Source of the DNA: an uncultured Collinsella sp.
GTDB taxonomy: Bacteria > Actinomycetota > Coriobacteriia > Coriobacteriales > Coriobacteriaceae
Assembly (NCBI GenBank): GCA_958439775.1
Contig: CAUBWQ010000063.1
Span: forward strand, 1 to 6,083
DNA length: 6,083 bases
Reading direction: 5' to 3'
The first letter of the stretch is position 1. Every line of letters starts with the position of its first letter. Both the position numbers and the translations under genes were made by a program. The notes beneath the pieces were generated by a model. It saw nothing but the letters and a program-made list of their open reading frames with translations. It was not told where the DNA came from and ran no database searches. Positions 1 through 5,189 of the stretch are shown one piece after another.

Positions 1-476
1 CCTGCAACGCCGTGACCTCGATTGTGGGCGGACGCGTGATGGACGCCCGTGGCGCATGGCCGCTGCTGCCGGTCGGTTTTGCCCTGATTGCCGTGGGGCA
101 GACTGCCATCTCGATGACGGCGGCAAGCATGAACATCGGCGTCGTCGTGGCGCTGACCGTTGTGGTGTATGCCGGAGTCGGTTTGGTGCTGAGCCCCTCG
201 CAAACGGCCGGCTTGGAGACGCTACCCGCCGCTGAACATCCTCACGGAACGGCATTGCTTAACACGTGGAATATGATTGCCGCATCGTTTGGCCCGTCGC
301 TGTTTATCGGTCTGCTCTCGAGTTCTGCTGCGACCGCCGGCGCCGCTGGCGCTGCGACAGACGTTACCCAGGCGATTGGATTTGCAGCTGCCGTGCGTGT
401 AGCGGCTGTAATTGCCGTGGTCGGGTTCGTGGCGTCGCTGGTGTACGCTCGTCGCGAGTCACACATGTCGCATTAA
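1..476 (+). CDS. MFS drug exporter, DHA2-like, C-terminal part (5' truncated)
   Basis: The reading frame is open from the left edge (first full codon at base 3) to TAA at 474-476, so only about the last 157 residues are present. They are very hydrophobic and hold roughly four membrane segments: WPLLPVGFALIAVGQ, a longer one around NIGVVVALTVVVYAGVGLVL, one around ASFGPSLFIGLLSS, and a last one around RVAAVIAVVGFVASLVYA. A short basic/polar tail (ARRESHMSH) follows. The GGRVMDARGAWP loop, then PSQTAGLETLP, then a G-x-A-L-x-N-T stretch, is the usual C-terminal pattern of 14-TM DHA2 proton antiporters (EmrB/QacA/LmrB type). Such proteins export drugs or other small molecules across the inner membrane using the proton gradient. 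The substrate cannot be told. The GTG at 12 is internal, not a real start. No clear terminator separates it from the next gene, 152 bp away. Confidence 0.82.
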   Translation, partial: CNAVTSIVGGRVMDARGAWPLLPVGFALIAVGQTAISMTAASMNIGVVVALTVVVYAGVGLVLSPSQTAGLETLPAAEHPHGTALLNTWNMIAASFGPSLFIGLLSSSAATAGAAGAATDVTQAIGFAAAVRVAAVIAVVGFVASLVYARRESHMSH

Positions 477-580
477 TGTGTGCACATAGATTCTGCAGCT
501 AGATTGGATGGCGACACCATAAACTAATGGACGTTTTGCCGAGAGGCATGAATGTTTAAAGCGCAAAGAGTGCGCGACGG

Positions 581-596
581 GCCCCGCGAATGGGGC
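581..596 (+). other. Small leader hairpin upstream of the RGG gene
   Basis: GCCCC (581-585) and GGGGC (592-596) form a perfect 5-bp GC stem with a 6-nt GCGAAT loop. It lies 32 nt before the ATG of the next gene, inside its likely 5' untranslated leader, and has no T-run after it. It may be a leader structure or chance. No convincing sigma-70 promoter could be chosen in 477-628. Confidence 0.25.
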
Positions 597-618
597 GATG
601 ATGCTCGAGAGGGCCAAG

Positions 619-624
619 AAGGAG
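619..624 (+). promoter_or_regulatory. Ribosome binding site deciding the 629 start
   Basis: AAGGAG at 619-624 lies 4 nt before ATG 629. It favours this start over the in-frame ATG at 650, which has no comparable site. Confidence 0.75.
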
Positions 625-628
625 TCTC

Positions 629-1480
629 ATGTCCGAGAACGAAGAGATCATGAACGAGACCATGGCTGCCGAGGTCGAGGCAGTCGAGACCGTGGAGACC
701 GAAGCTGCCGAGGTTGAGGCTGCTGACGAGGTTTCCGCCGAGGAGGAGGCCGAGGTTGTCGAGGCCGCCGTTGATTACGATGACGAAGAGCTGATGGACA
801 AGATGCAGAAGGCCGCCCGCCTGCTGCGTAGCCGTCGCTTTGCTATTTCCAAGGAGGAGGAGGCCAAGGCCGAGCGCATGGCGAACATCGAGCGCGCCAT
901 CAAGCTTCTTGACCTCAAGCCCAAGATGGAGCAGAAGGAAATGTCCGACTTGCTGGGCATGCGCCTTCGTGAGCTCGATGGCCTGATGGCTGAGGCCGAG
1001 GCTGCCGATCTGGTCGGCCGCATCGACGACGCCGAGGGCGATATGCGCAAGATCGTCGTCTTCGCTGCCGAAGATGCCGCTGAGGGCCTGGTCGAGCTTG
1101 CCAACAAGAAGGAGAAGCTCCTGCCCGAGCTTTCTTACGAGGAGGCCACCGAGCTGATGGCCGCTCTCGATAAGGTTATCGCTCCGCTCGTCGCCATGGG
1201 CCTGGACGAGGATCGCGGTCCTCGCGGCGGCCGTGACGACCGTGGTGGCCGTGGCGGCGACCGTGGCGGTCGCGGTGGCGATCGCGGTGGCCGCGGCGGC
1301 TTTGGTGACCGTGGCGGCGACCGTGGCGGTCGCGGCGGCTTTGGTGGCAACCGTGGTGGCTATGGCGACCGCGGCGGCAACCGTGGCGGCTTCGGCGGCA
1401 ACCGTGGTAACGACCGCGGCGGTCGCGGTGGCGATCGTGGCGGCCGCAACGGCGGCGGCTTCCGCGGTAACCGCTTTTAG
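629..1480 (+). CDS. MarR-like winged-helix protein with acidic N-terminus and RGG-repeat C-terminus
   Basis: This 283-residue protein has three distinct parts. Residues 1-57 are Glu/Asp/Ala/Val rich with no Lys or Arg, so strongly acidic. Residues 58-84 are a mixed, Lys/Arg-rich helical linker. Residues about 84-193 look like a winged helix of the MarR type: a helix-turn-helix (MEQKEMSDLLGMRLRELDGL), a wing ending in GDMRKIVVFAAED, then long helices including LSYEEATELMAALDKVI, which matches the dimerising terminal helices of MarR proteins. Residues 196-283 are almost only Arg, Gly, Asp and Asn, with a few Phe/Tyr, and contain 16 RGG tripeptides. RGG tails bind RNA and promote condensation in other proteins, such as some DEAD-box helicases and RNase E partners. 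The role here is therefore inferred to be a nucleic-acid-binding regulator or RNA chaperone. There is no helicase, S1 or RRM motif. The ends are complete and the gene is apparently single, facing the pdx operon. Confidence 0.85.
   Translation: MSENEEIMNETMAAEVEAVETVETEAAEVEAADEVSAEEEAEVVEAAVDYDDEELMDKMQKAARLLRSRRFAISKEEEAKAERMANIERAIKLLDLKPKMEQKEMSDLLGMRLRELDGLMAEAEAADLVGRIDDAEGDMRKIVVFAAEDAAEGLVELANKKEKLLPELSYEEATELMAALDKVIAPLVAMGLDEDRGPRGGRDDRGGRGGDRGGRGGDRGGRGGFGDRGGDRGGRGGFGGNRGGYGDRGGNRGGFGGNRGNDRGGRGGDRGGRNGGGFRGNRF
1211..1475 (+). repeat. Degenerate in-frame tandem repeat encoding the RGG tail
   Basis: The tail is built from degenerate CGTGGCGGC/GACCGTGGC-type units in frame. The longest exact copy I found is 27 nt, at 1249-1275 and again at 1309-1335, exactly 60 bp (20 codons) apart. 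This suggests growth by duplication or slippage in multiples of three, so tail length may vary between strains. Confidence 0.75.
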
Positions 1481-1482
1481 GG

Positions 1483-1509
1483 GTTACGCGGTTCTACGAA
1501 CCGCGTAAC
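1483..1509. terminator. 12-bp perfect hairpin just after the RGG gene stop
   Basis: GTTACGCGGTTC (1483-1494), loop TAC, GAACCGCGTAAC (1498-1509): a perfect 12-bp stem starting 2 nt after the stop codon. It is not followed by a T-run (TAGTTGACG follows), so it is not a classic intrinsic terminator. It may protect the mRNA 3' end or act together with the terminator 43 nt downstream. Confidence 0.6.
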
Positions 1510-1522
1510 TAGTTGACGCTGC

Positions 1523-1622
1523 GCGCCCACCAGAGCGACAACTTGTCATTCAAAGAGGACGGCATGACCAGAAGGTCTATGCCGTCCTCTTTTCATGCCA
1601 ATTTGTTCGCTCTGGTGGGCGC
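1523..1622. repeat. 100-bp nested inverted-repeat element
   Basis: The outer arms are GCGCCCACCAGAGCG (1523-1537) and its exact complement (1608-1622). Pairing extends to 1541/1603 if one T is bulged, giving about 19 bp. A second strong stem-loop (1552-1592) sits inside. The two together make a cruciform-like block of exactly 100 bp with little unpaired sequence. The pentamer CGCTG is found on both sides (1517-1521 and 1624-1628), one base outside each arm, which could be a target duplication of a small mobile element or chance. There is no coding capacity. Confidence 0.7.
1552..1593 (+). terminator. Rho-independent terminator, probably bidirectional
   Basis: AAAGAGGACGGCAT (1552-1565) pairs perfectly with ATGCCGTCCTCTTT (1579-1592). 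Inside it, GACC/GGTC adds four more pairs around an AGAA loop, with one bulged T. The stem ends in TTTT (1590-1593) on the plus strand, and the 5' AAA gives a short U-run on the minus strand. It lies between convergent genes, so it probably ends plus-strand RNA from the RGG gene and may also stop minus-strand readthrough from pdxST. Confidence 0.85.
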
Positions 1623-1663
1623 TCGCTGTCGGTGCCAAAACATCGGCATTGCCATGATCCAAG

Positions 1664-1694
1664 GTAGTCATTGGGGACGTTCTTAAACGACTAC
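1664..1694. repeat. Small REP-like bulged hairpin
   Basis: GTAGT (1664-1668) pairs with ACTAC (1690-1694), and CGTT (1678-1681) pairs with AACG (1686-1689) around CTTA. A one-sided 9-nt bulge, CATTGGGGA, is left between them. A stem with a one-sided bulge starting with GTAG resembles REP sequences handled by RAYT (Y1/IS200-like) transposases, and I have a general memory of GGGGACGTTCTT-type repeats near such genes. This is resemblance only. It directly abuts the next long hairpin. Confidence 0.35.
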
Positions 1695-1775
1695 ATAGCA
1701 TGAGAGTGGATAATCTCCCGGTTTGAGTCTGCATTCAAGCTCAAAGTGGGAGATTATCCACTCTCATTTGCTATG
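1694..1775. repeat. 82-nt long near-perfect hairpin downstream of pdxT
   Basis: The core arms ATGAGAGTGGATAATCTCCC (1700-1719) and its exact 20-bp complement (1748-1767) are extended outward by CATAGC/GCTATG (1694-1699 with 1770-1775, past a 2-nt TT bulge). They are extended inward by TTTGAG/CTCAAA (1722-1727 with 1740-1745). About 32 base pairs close a 12-nt loop. It begins 32 bp past the pdxT stop, so it is placed to end or protect the pdxST transcript. It lacks a T-run, so a small mobile or REP-type repeat is an equally good reading. Confidence 0.75.
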
Positions 1776-1807
1776 CGTCCGAAAATCCACGCTCGTTTGT
1801 TTTCTGC

Positions 1808-2395
1808 CTACATTTGGAGGAAGAGCTCGTGGAGGCGGGTGTCGTCGTCGAGCTCGGGGTGGAAGGTGACGCCGAGCTGGTTGCCCTGGCGGGCGGCGAC
1901 GATGCGCCCGTCGACTTTCGCTAAGGCCTTGGCGTCGCCGTGGACCTCGACGATGCGGGGCGCGCGGATAAACGTCAGCGGCACTTCACCGTCGATGTCG
2001 GCTACCTGTCCCTTGGTTCGAAAGCTGCCGAGCTGTCTGCCGTAGGCATTGCGCTCGACAAGTACATCCATGGTTGCCAAACGCGGCGTGCCCTTATCGT
2101 CATGGGCGGCAATGTCGTGAGCCAGTAGAATCAGGCCGGCGCAAGTGCCCAGGACGGGCATGCCTTCAGCGATACGGGCACGAAGCTCCTCGAGCATGCC
2201 CAGCTCATCAAGCAGCTTCCCTTGAACGGTAGACTCGCCGCCGGGAAGTACCAGACGGTCAAAGTCCTGCTTCAAATCAGCCGCCTGCCTCAGCTCAATA
2301 CAACGTGCGCCCAGCTCAGATAGCCTTGCCTCGTGCTCGGCAAAAGCGCCTTGGACCGCCAGCACGGCGACCGTCTGGTCTGCATAATCGCTCAT
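1808..2395 (-). CDS. pdxT: PLP synthase glutaminase subunit PdxT
   Basis: This 195-residue class I glutamine amidotransferase has the normal family length. It hydrolyses glutamine and passes ammonia to PdxS for pyridoxal 5'-phosphate synthesis in the cytoplasm. Visible family marks are VLAVQGAFAEH at residues 11-21, PGGEST at 51-56, the nucleophile Cys85 in GTCAG, and the catalytic pair His179 and Glu181 in VTFHPEL. The SER/NAYGRQ-type segment of the family appears as VERNAYGRQLGSF. All three catalytic residues are intact. The ATG is preceded on the minus strand by AAAGGA (complement of 2402-2407), 6 nt away. It starts 20 nt after the pdxS stop, so the two genes are surely co-transcribed. It is convergent with the RGG gene. 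Confidence 0.96.
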   Translation of the reverse strand: MSDYADQTVAVLAVQGAFAEHEARLSELGARCIELRQAADLKQDFDRLVLPGGESTVQGKLLDELGMLEELRARIAEGMPVLGTCAGLILLAHDIAAHDDKGTPRLATMDVLVERNAYGRQLGSFRTKGQVADIDGEVPLTFIRAPRIVEVHGDAKALAKVDGRIVAARQGNQLGVTFHPELDDDTRLHELFLQM

Positions 2396-2415
2396 GTGCG
2401 ATCCTTTCTGCCGGA

Positions 2416-3306
2416 CTAGCGCCCGCGCTCCTCCATGATGATCTCGATCTCGTCGGCGTTGATGCCCACCATGGCCTCGCCCAGGTCCTCCGAAAGCTCA
2501 GCGATGAGCTTGGCATCGGTGAAGTTTGCCACGGCCTTGACGATGGCGGCTGCGCGCTTGGCGGGGTCGCCGCTCTTAAAGATGCCCGAGCCCACAAAGA
2601 CGCCTTCGGCGCCCAGCTGCATCATCAGCGCGGCGTCGGCGGGGGTCGCTACGCCGCCGGCGGCAAAGTTCACGACGGGAAGCTTACCGGTGGCATGGAC
2701 CTCGCGCACCAGCTCGACCGGAACCTGCAGTTGCTTGGCTGCCTCAAAGAGCTCGTCGTCGCGCAGGGCAACAACGTCGCGGATCTGCTTTTGGATCTTG
2801 CGCATATGGCGCACAGCCTGGACGACGTCGCCCGTGCCCGGCTCGCCCTTGGTGCGAATCATCGTGGCGCCCTCGACAACACGGCGCAACGCCTCGCCCA
2901 GATCGCGGGCGCCGCAGACAAACGGGACGTCAAACTGGGTCTTGTCGATGTGGTAGACATCGTCGGCGGGGGAGAGAACCTCGGACTCATCGATGTAGTC
3001 GATCTCGATAGCCTGAAGGACCTGAGCCTCGACGATATGACCGATGCGGCACTTGGCCATCACGGGGATGGAGACGGCCTCTTGAATGCCCTTGATCATC
3101 TTGGGGTCACTCATGCGCGAGACGCCGCCTGCGGCACGGATATCGGCCGGGATGCGCTCGAGTGCCATGACGGCGCAGGCGCCTGCCTCTTCGGCGATGC
3201 GCGCCTGCTCGGGCGTGGTGACGTCCATGATGACGCCGCCCTTGAGCATCTGCGCGAGCTCGCGATTGAGTTTGACACGATCGGCCTTGCTGGTCTGTTC
3301 TGCCAT
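2416..3306 (-). CDS. pdxS: PLP synthase synthase subunit PdxS
   Basis: This 296-residue (beta/alpha)8-barrel enzyme condenses ribose 5-phosphate, glyceraldehyde 3-phosphate and ammonia from PdxT into pyridoxal 5'-phosphate, the DXP-independent B6 route. In the family it forms a dodecamer decorated with 12 PdxT subunits. Asp28 in GGVIMDV, Lys85 in VMAKCRIGH (the lysine that binds ribose 5-phosphate) and Lys153 in [11 protein letters not shown] (the second, product-side lysine) are all present, as are the phosphate-binding FAAGGVATP and GVFVGSGIF loops. The start at 3306 ([10 protein letters not shown]) is chosen over the in-frame ATG at 3333 because AAGGGAG (complement of 3312-3318) lies 5 nt before it and homologues begin near here. 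It is the first gene of the pdxST operon, divergent from pdxR. Confidence 0.97.
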   Translation of the reverse strand: MAEQTSKADRVKLNRELAQMLKGGVIMDVTTPEQARIAEEAGACAVMALERIPADIRAAGGVSRMSDPKMIKGIQEAVSIPVMAKCRIGHIVEAQVLQAIEIDYIDESEVLSPADDVYHIDKTQFDVPFVCGARDLGEALRRVVEGATMIRTKGEPGTGDVVQAVRHMRKIQKQIRDVVALRDDELFEAAKQLQVPVELVREVHATGKLPVVNFAAGGVATPADAALMMQLGAEGVFVGSGIFKSGDPAKRAAAIVKAVANFTDAKLIAELSEDLGEAMVGINADEIEIIMEERGR

Positions 3307-3371
3307 GGTTGCTCCCTTGGTTGGCATGTGCATTGCTTGACGGAATATCCTATCGGGGAGCTGGGTATGGC

Positions 3372-3400
3372 GAAATACTCAGTTTTCGAGATAATAACAA
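3372..3400 (-). promoter_or_regulatory. Candidate pdxST promoter
   Basis: Reading the minus strand, TTGTTA (complement of 3395-3400) and TATTTC (complement of 3372-3377) are separated by 17 bp and would start RNA about 60 nt before the pdxS ATG. Both boxes are imperfect, as expected for an activator-dependent promoter. The -35 overlaps the first AAGGTCAG repeat by 2 bp. Confidence 0.45.
3390..3395 (+). promoter_or_regulatory. Candidate -10 box for pdxR
   Basis: GATAAT (3390-3395) matches TATAAT at 5 of 6 positions and lies 56 nt before the pdxR ATG. No good -35 sits 16-18 bp upstream. RNA starting here would place both AAGGTCAG repeats inside the first 45 nt of the pdxR transcript, a layout suited to autorepression. 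Confidence 0.3.
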
Positions 3401-3440
3401 GGTCAGACTAATACCAGATTGAATGGCTTAATAAGGTCAG
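3399..3440. promoter_or_regulatory. Direct-repeat operator, probable PdxR binding site
   Basis: AAGGTCAG occurs twice in the same orientation, at 3399-3406 and 3433-3440, with starts 34 bp apart (about three helical turns). MocR-type regulators, including PdxR, are known to bind spaced direct repeats in divergent promoter regions. Here one copy touches the candidate -35 of pdxST and the other lies about 33 bp upstream of it, in the pdxR leader. That suggests activation of pdxST and repression of pdxR. Confidence 0.6.
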
Positions 3441-3444
3441 GTGA
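3439..3444 (+). promoter_or_regulatory. Ribosome binding site of pdxR
   Basis: AGGTGA at 3439-3444 lies 7 nt before ATG 3452 and sets this start over the in-frame TTG at 3419. Its first two bases are shared with the second AAGGTCAG repeat, so a protein bound there would also cover the translation start region. Confidence 0.6.
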
Positions 3445-3451
3445 TAGGCTC

Positions 3452-4885
3452 ATGCTTGACTACAATTTGGAAAAACGCGGCGAAGCATCGCTCTATGAGT
3501 ATGTTTACCAGCAAATTCGAGACGATATTGTTGCTGGACGCATTGCGGCGGGGGAGCATTTGCCGTCTAAGCGCGCCTTTGCCAGTCATCTGGGAATCAG
3601 TGTCATTACTATCGAAAATGCATATAGCCAGTTACTTGCCGAGGGCTATATTTGCTCAATGCCGCGTCGTGGCTACTACGCTTGCGAGCTTCCGGATGCA
3701 CCGGTTTTGCCTTCGGCTGCGGAGGGCATCGACCGAGATGCCGTCTCTGTGGGCCCCAGCGTGCATGATGTCAACGGACAGGTCGAGCGATTCGATGCGC
3801 TTTCTCCTTCTGCTTTGGAGGCGGCGCGGCTTTGGCAAAGCGCGCTACGGGCGACGCTGGCATCCGAAGACGAGCGCGAAATCTTTTCGCCCGCACCGGC
3901 GCAGGGCACTGCTCGGCTGCGACGCGCAATTGCTCACCATCTGCACGGGACAAGGGGTATGAATGTCGACCCCAACAACATCGTTATCGGTGCGGGCGCC
4001 CAGCTGCTCGATACCATGTTGGTTCAGTTGCTTGGCGCGGACAAGGTGTATGCGGTTGAGGATCCGGGCTATTTGCGTCTGACGCGTATCTATCAGGCTA
4101 TGGGCTGCCAAGTTCGACATATCCCGTTGGATGATGAGGGCGTGGACTTGAGCACTCTGCAGAAAAGCGGGACCGATGTCCTTCACCTGATGCCGTCCCA
4201 TCAGTATCCGACCGGCCTTGTGACGAGCATTGCGCGTCGCTATGCGCTTCTGAGCTGGGCCGCCGAGCGACCAGGTCGGTATCTCATCGAAGATGACTTT
4301 GATTGTGAGTTTCGCCTTGCTGGCAAGCCGATTCCTGCGCTCGCATCGATCGATGCCGCCCAGTCGGTTATTTACACCAACACGTTTTCGAAGAGCCTGT
4401 CATCGGCGTTGCGTCTAGCGTACATGGTGTTGCCCGATGAGCTAATGGAGCGGTTTAGGCGCAACCTTGGTTTTTACGCCTCGTCGGTTAGCTCTGTTGA
4501 CCAGGTCGCTTTGGCTCGTTTGCTGGAATCGGGTGATTACGAGCGACATGTGAACCGCGTGCGCGTGCGCGCTCGCGAGGCGCGCGATGGCCTGGCGGCG
4601 CTTGTGCGGAAGGCGTTTCCGGCAGGGGAAGTCTCGATCGAGCATGCAGACGCGGGCCTTTACTGTATCGTGGTTGCGGAGCGTGGAACGGGCGGAAGCA
4701 CTTTTGCATGGGCCCTCACGCGCTCGAGCATCCCTTTTATCGATATTGGTGACTGTTTTTGGTGTGCCGATGGCGCATCTGTCCCTGAAAACTCAACTCA
4801 AATTCTTGTTCAGTATGACGATCTGAGTCCAAAAGTGCTAACTAGCTTGGAATTGCAGCTAATGGGGGGGCACTCTGCAACCTAA
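3452..4885 (+). CDS. pdxR: PdxR, MocR/GntR-family PLP-responsive regulator of pdxST
   Basis: This 477-residue protein has the usual MocR length. Residues 13-77 form a GntR-type winged helix (LPSKRAFASHLGIS, then ENAYSQLLAEGYI). A linker to about residue 125 follows, then a fold-type I aminotransferase-like domain. In that domain the EDDFDCEF segment (about 280-287) carries the Asp that pairs with the PLP ring nitrogen, and Lys314 in TFSKSLSSALRLAYMV is the lysine that binds PLP as a Schiff base. Related PdxR proteins activate pdxST when PLP is low and lose this on binding PLP. Divergence from pdxS and the repeats between them make PdxR far more likely than GabR or TauR. The gene ends in a run of seven G (4864-4870) five codons before the stop, and its stop codon lies in the arm of an inverted repeat. 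Confidence 0.92.
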   Translation: MLDYNLEKRGEASLYEYVYQQIRDDIVAGRIAAGEHLPSKRAFASHLGISVITIENAYSQLLAEGYICSMPRRGYYACELPDAPVLPSAAEGIDRDAVSVGPSVHDVNGQVERFDALSPSALEAARLWQSALRATLASEDEREIFSPAPAQGTARLRRAIAHHLHGTRGMNVDPNNIVIGAGAQLLDTMLVQLLGADKVYAVEDPGYLRLTRIYQAMGCQVRHIPLDDEGVDLSTLQKSGTDVLHLMPSHQYPTGLVTSIARRYALLSWAAERPGRYLIEDDFDCEFRLAGKPIPALASIDAAQSVIYTNTFSKSLSSALRLAYMVLPDELMERFRRNLGFYASSVSSVDQVALARLLESGDYERHVNRVRVRAREARDGLAALVRKAFPAGEVSIEHADAGLYCIVVAERGTGGSTFAWALTRSSIPFIDIGDCFWCADGASVPENSTQILVQYDDLSPKVLTSLELQLMGGHSAT

Positions 4886-5002
4886 GTGAGTAGACTTTTA
4901 GCACTTTGGCGACCAGGCAGTTTTGTAACAAGCTATCTACCTGCGGTTTTGAAAAGCAGGATGACCGGCCTGCTCGGGATGTTCAAAAAAGTCTACTCAC
5001 TT
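4884..5002. repeat. 119-bp inverted-repeat element overlapping the pdxR stop
   Basis: AAGTGAGTAGACTTTT (4884-4899) and its perfect 16-bp complement (4987-5002) enclose 87 bp. The inner part holds further short complementary blocks (CAGGCAG, then CCTGC, GCAGG and CCTGC again), so it could fold into branched hairpins. The left arm begins within the TAA of pdxR. It could end the pdxR transcript by structure, though the T-run (TTTT then AGC) is short, or be a small non-coding mobile element. No coding frame is convincing here. Confidence 0.7.
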
Positions 5003-5035
5003 GCCGCGCAAAGCTCCTGCATGAGAAAAAATGGG

Positions 5036-5101
5036 GTTTTCAACAGGGCTTCGTCCAGCTCTCGGCAAGCTTTTGGCCAGTTGGGGAGTGCTGTTGAAAA
5101 C
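5036..5101. repeat. Inverted repeat with 11-bp perfect arms
   Basis: GTTTTCAACAG (5036-5046) and CTGTTGAAAAC (5091-5101) are exact complements 44 bp apart, with two further G-T pairs outside. It lies between pdxR and the nuclease-like gene. It could be a folded leader, a protein site or a remnant element. Nothing else was recognised in this stretch. Confidence 0.5.
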
Positions 5102-5125
5102 TTGGCAGTCCGTTCGGCGCCATTT

Positions 5126-5143
5126 TTGGTGCGTTCGCGCCAA
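5126..5143 (+). other. Short hairpin upstream of the nuclease-like gene
   Basis: TTGGTGC (5126-5132), loop GTTC, GCGCCAA (5137-5143): seven pairs including one T-G. It lies 41 nt before the next start and lacks a T-run, so it is a leader structure or chance. The preceding GCGCCA (5118-5123) could pair with the same left arm instead. Confidence 0.3.
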
Positions 5144-5159
5144 TGCGTGACTGACTGGG

Positions 5160-5189
5160 TTGAAATTCGTGTTTTCCTGTGCCTATGAA
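5160..5189 (+). promoter_or_regulatory. Promoter-like boxes at the nuclease-like gene start
   Basis: TTGAAA (5160-5165) and TATGAA (5184-5189) are 18 bp apart. The -10 box overlaps the chosen ATG, so if it is used the RNA would start after 5185 and translation would have to begin further in. Either this promoter or the chosen start is therefore wrong. Confidence 0.2.

Noticed and set aside
479..486. TGTGCACA palindrome after the MFS gene
   Set aside because: An 8-bp palindrome is expected by chance in a window this size, and there is no other sign of an operator.
1233..1508. Ala/Val-rich plus-strand frame and Pro/Arg-rich minus-strand frame over the RGG tail
   Set aside because: Both are low-complexity shadows of the RGG repeat.
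1694..1775. Invertible promoter or phase switch between the 20-bp arms
   Set aside because: The arms are only 28 bp apart with a self-complementary interior and no promoter. No recombinase gene is in the window.
3307..3333. ATG at 3333 as an alternative pdxS start, adding nine residues
   Set aside because: There is no ribosome site before it, while ATG 3306 has AAGGGAG 5 nt upstream and matches the family N-terminus.
2305..3411. Long plus-strand frame opposite pdxS and pdxT
   Set aside because: It is antisense to two certain genes. Its His/Asp/Leu-rich sequence is the usual mirror of a GC-rich coding strand.
3419..3451. TTG start 11 codons upstream for pdxR, and the ATG-GCT-TAA mini-frame at 3423-3431
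   Set aside because: ATG 3452 has a better-placed ribosome site and fits the usual MocR N-terminus. A two-codon leader frame occurs easily by chance.
4886..5188. 100-codon plus-strand frame starting GTG directly after the pdxR stop
   Set aside because: It runs straight through the inverted repeats at 4884-5002 and 5036-5101, has no ribosome site of its own, and has no recognisable composition or motif.
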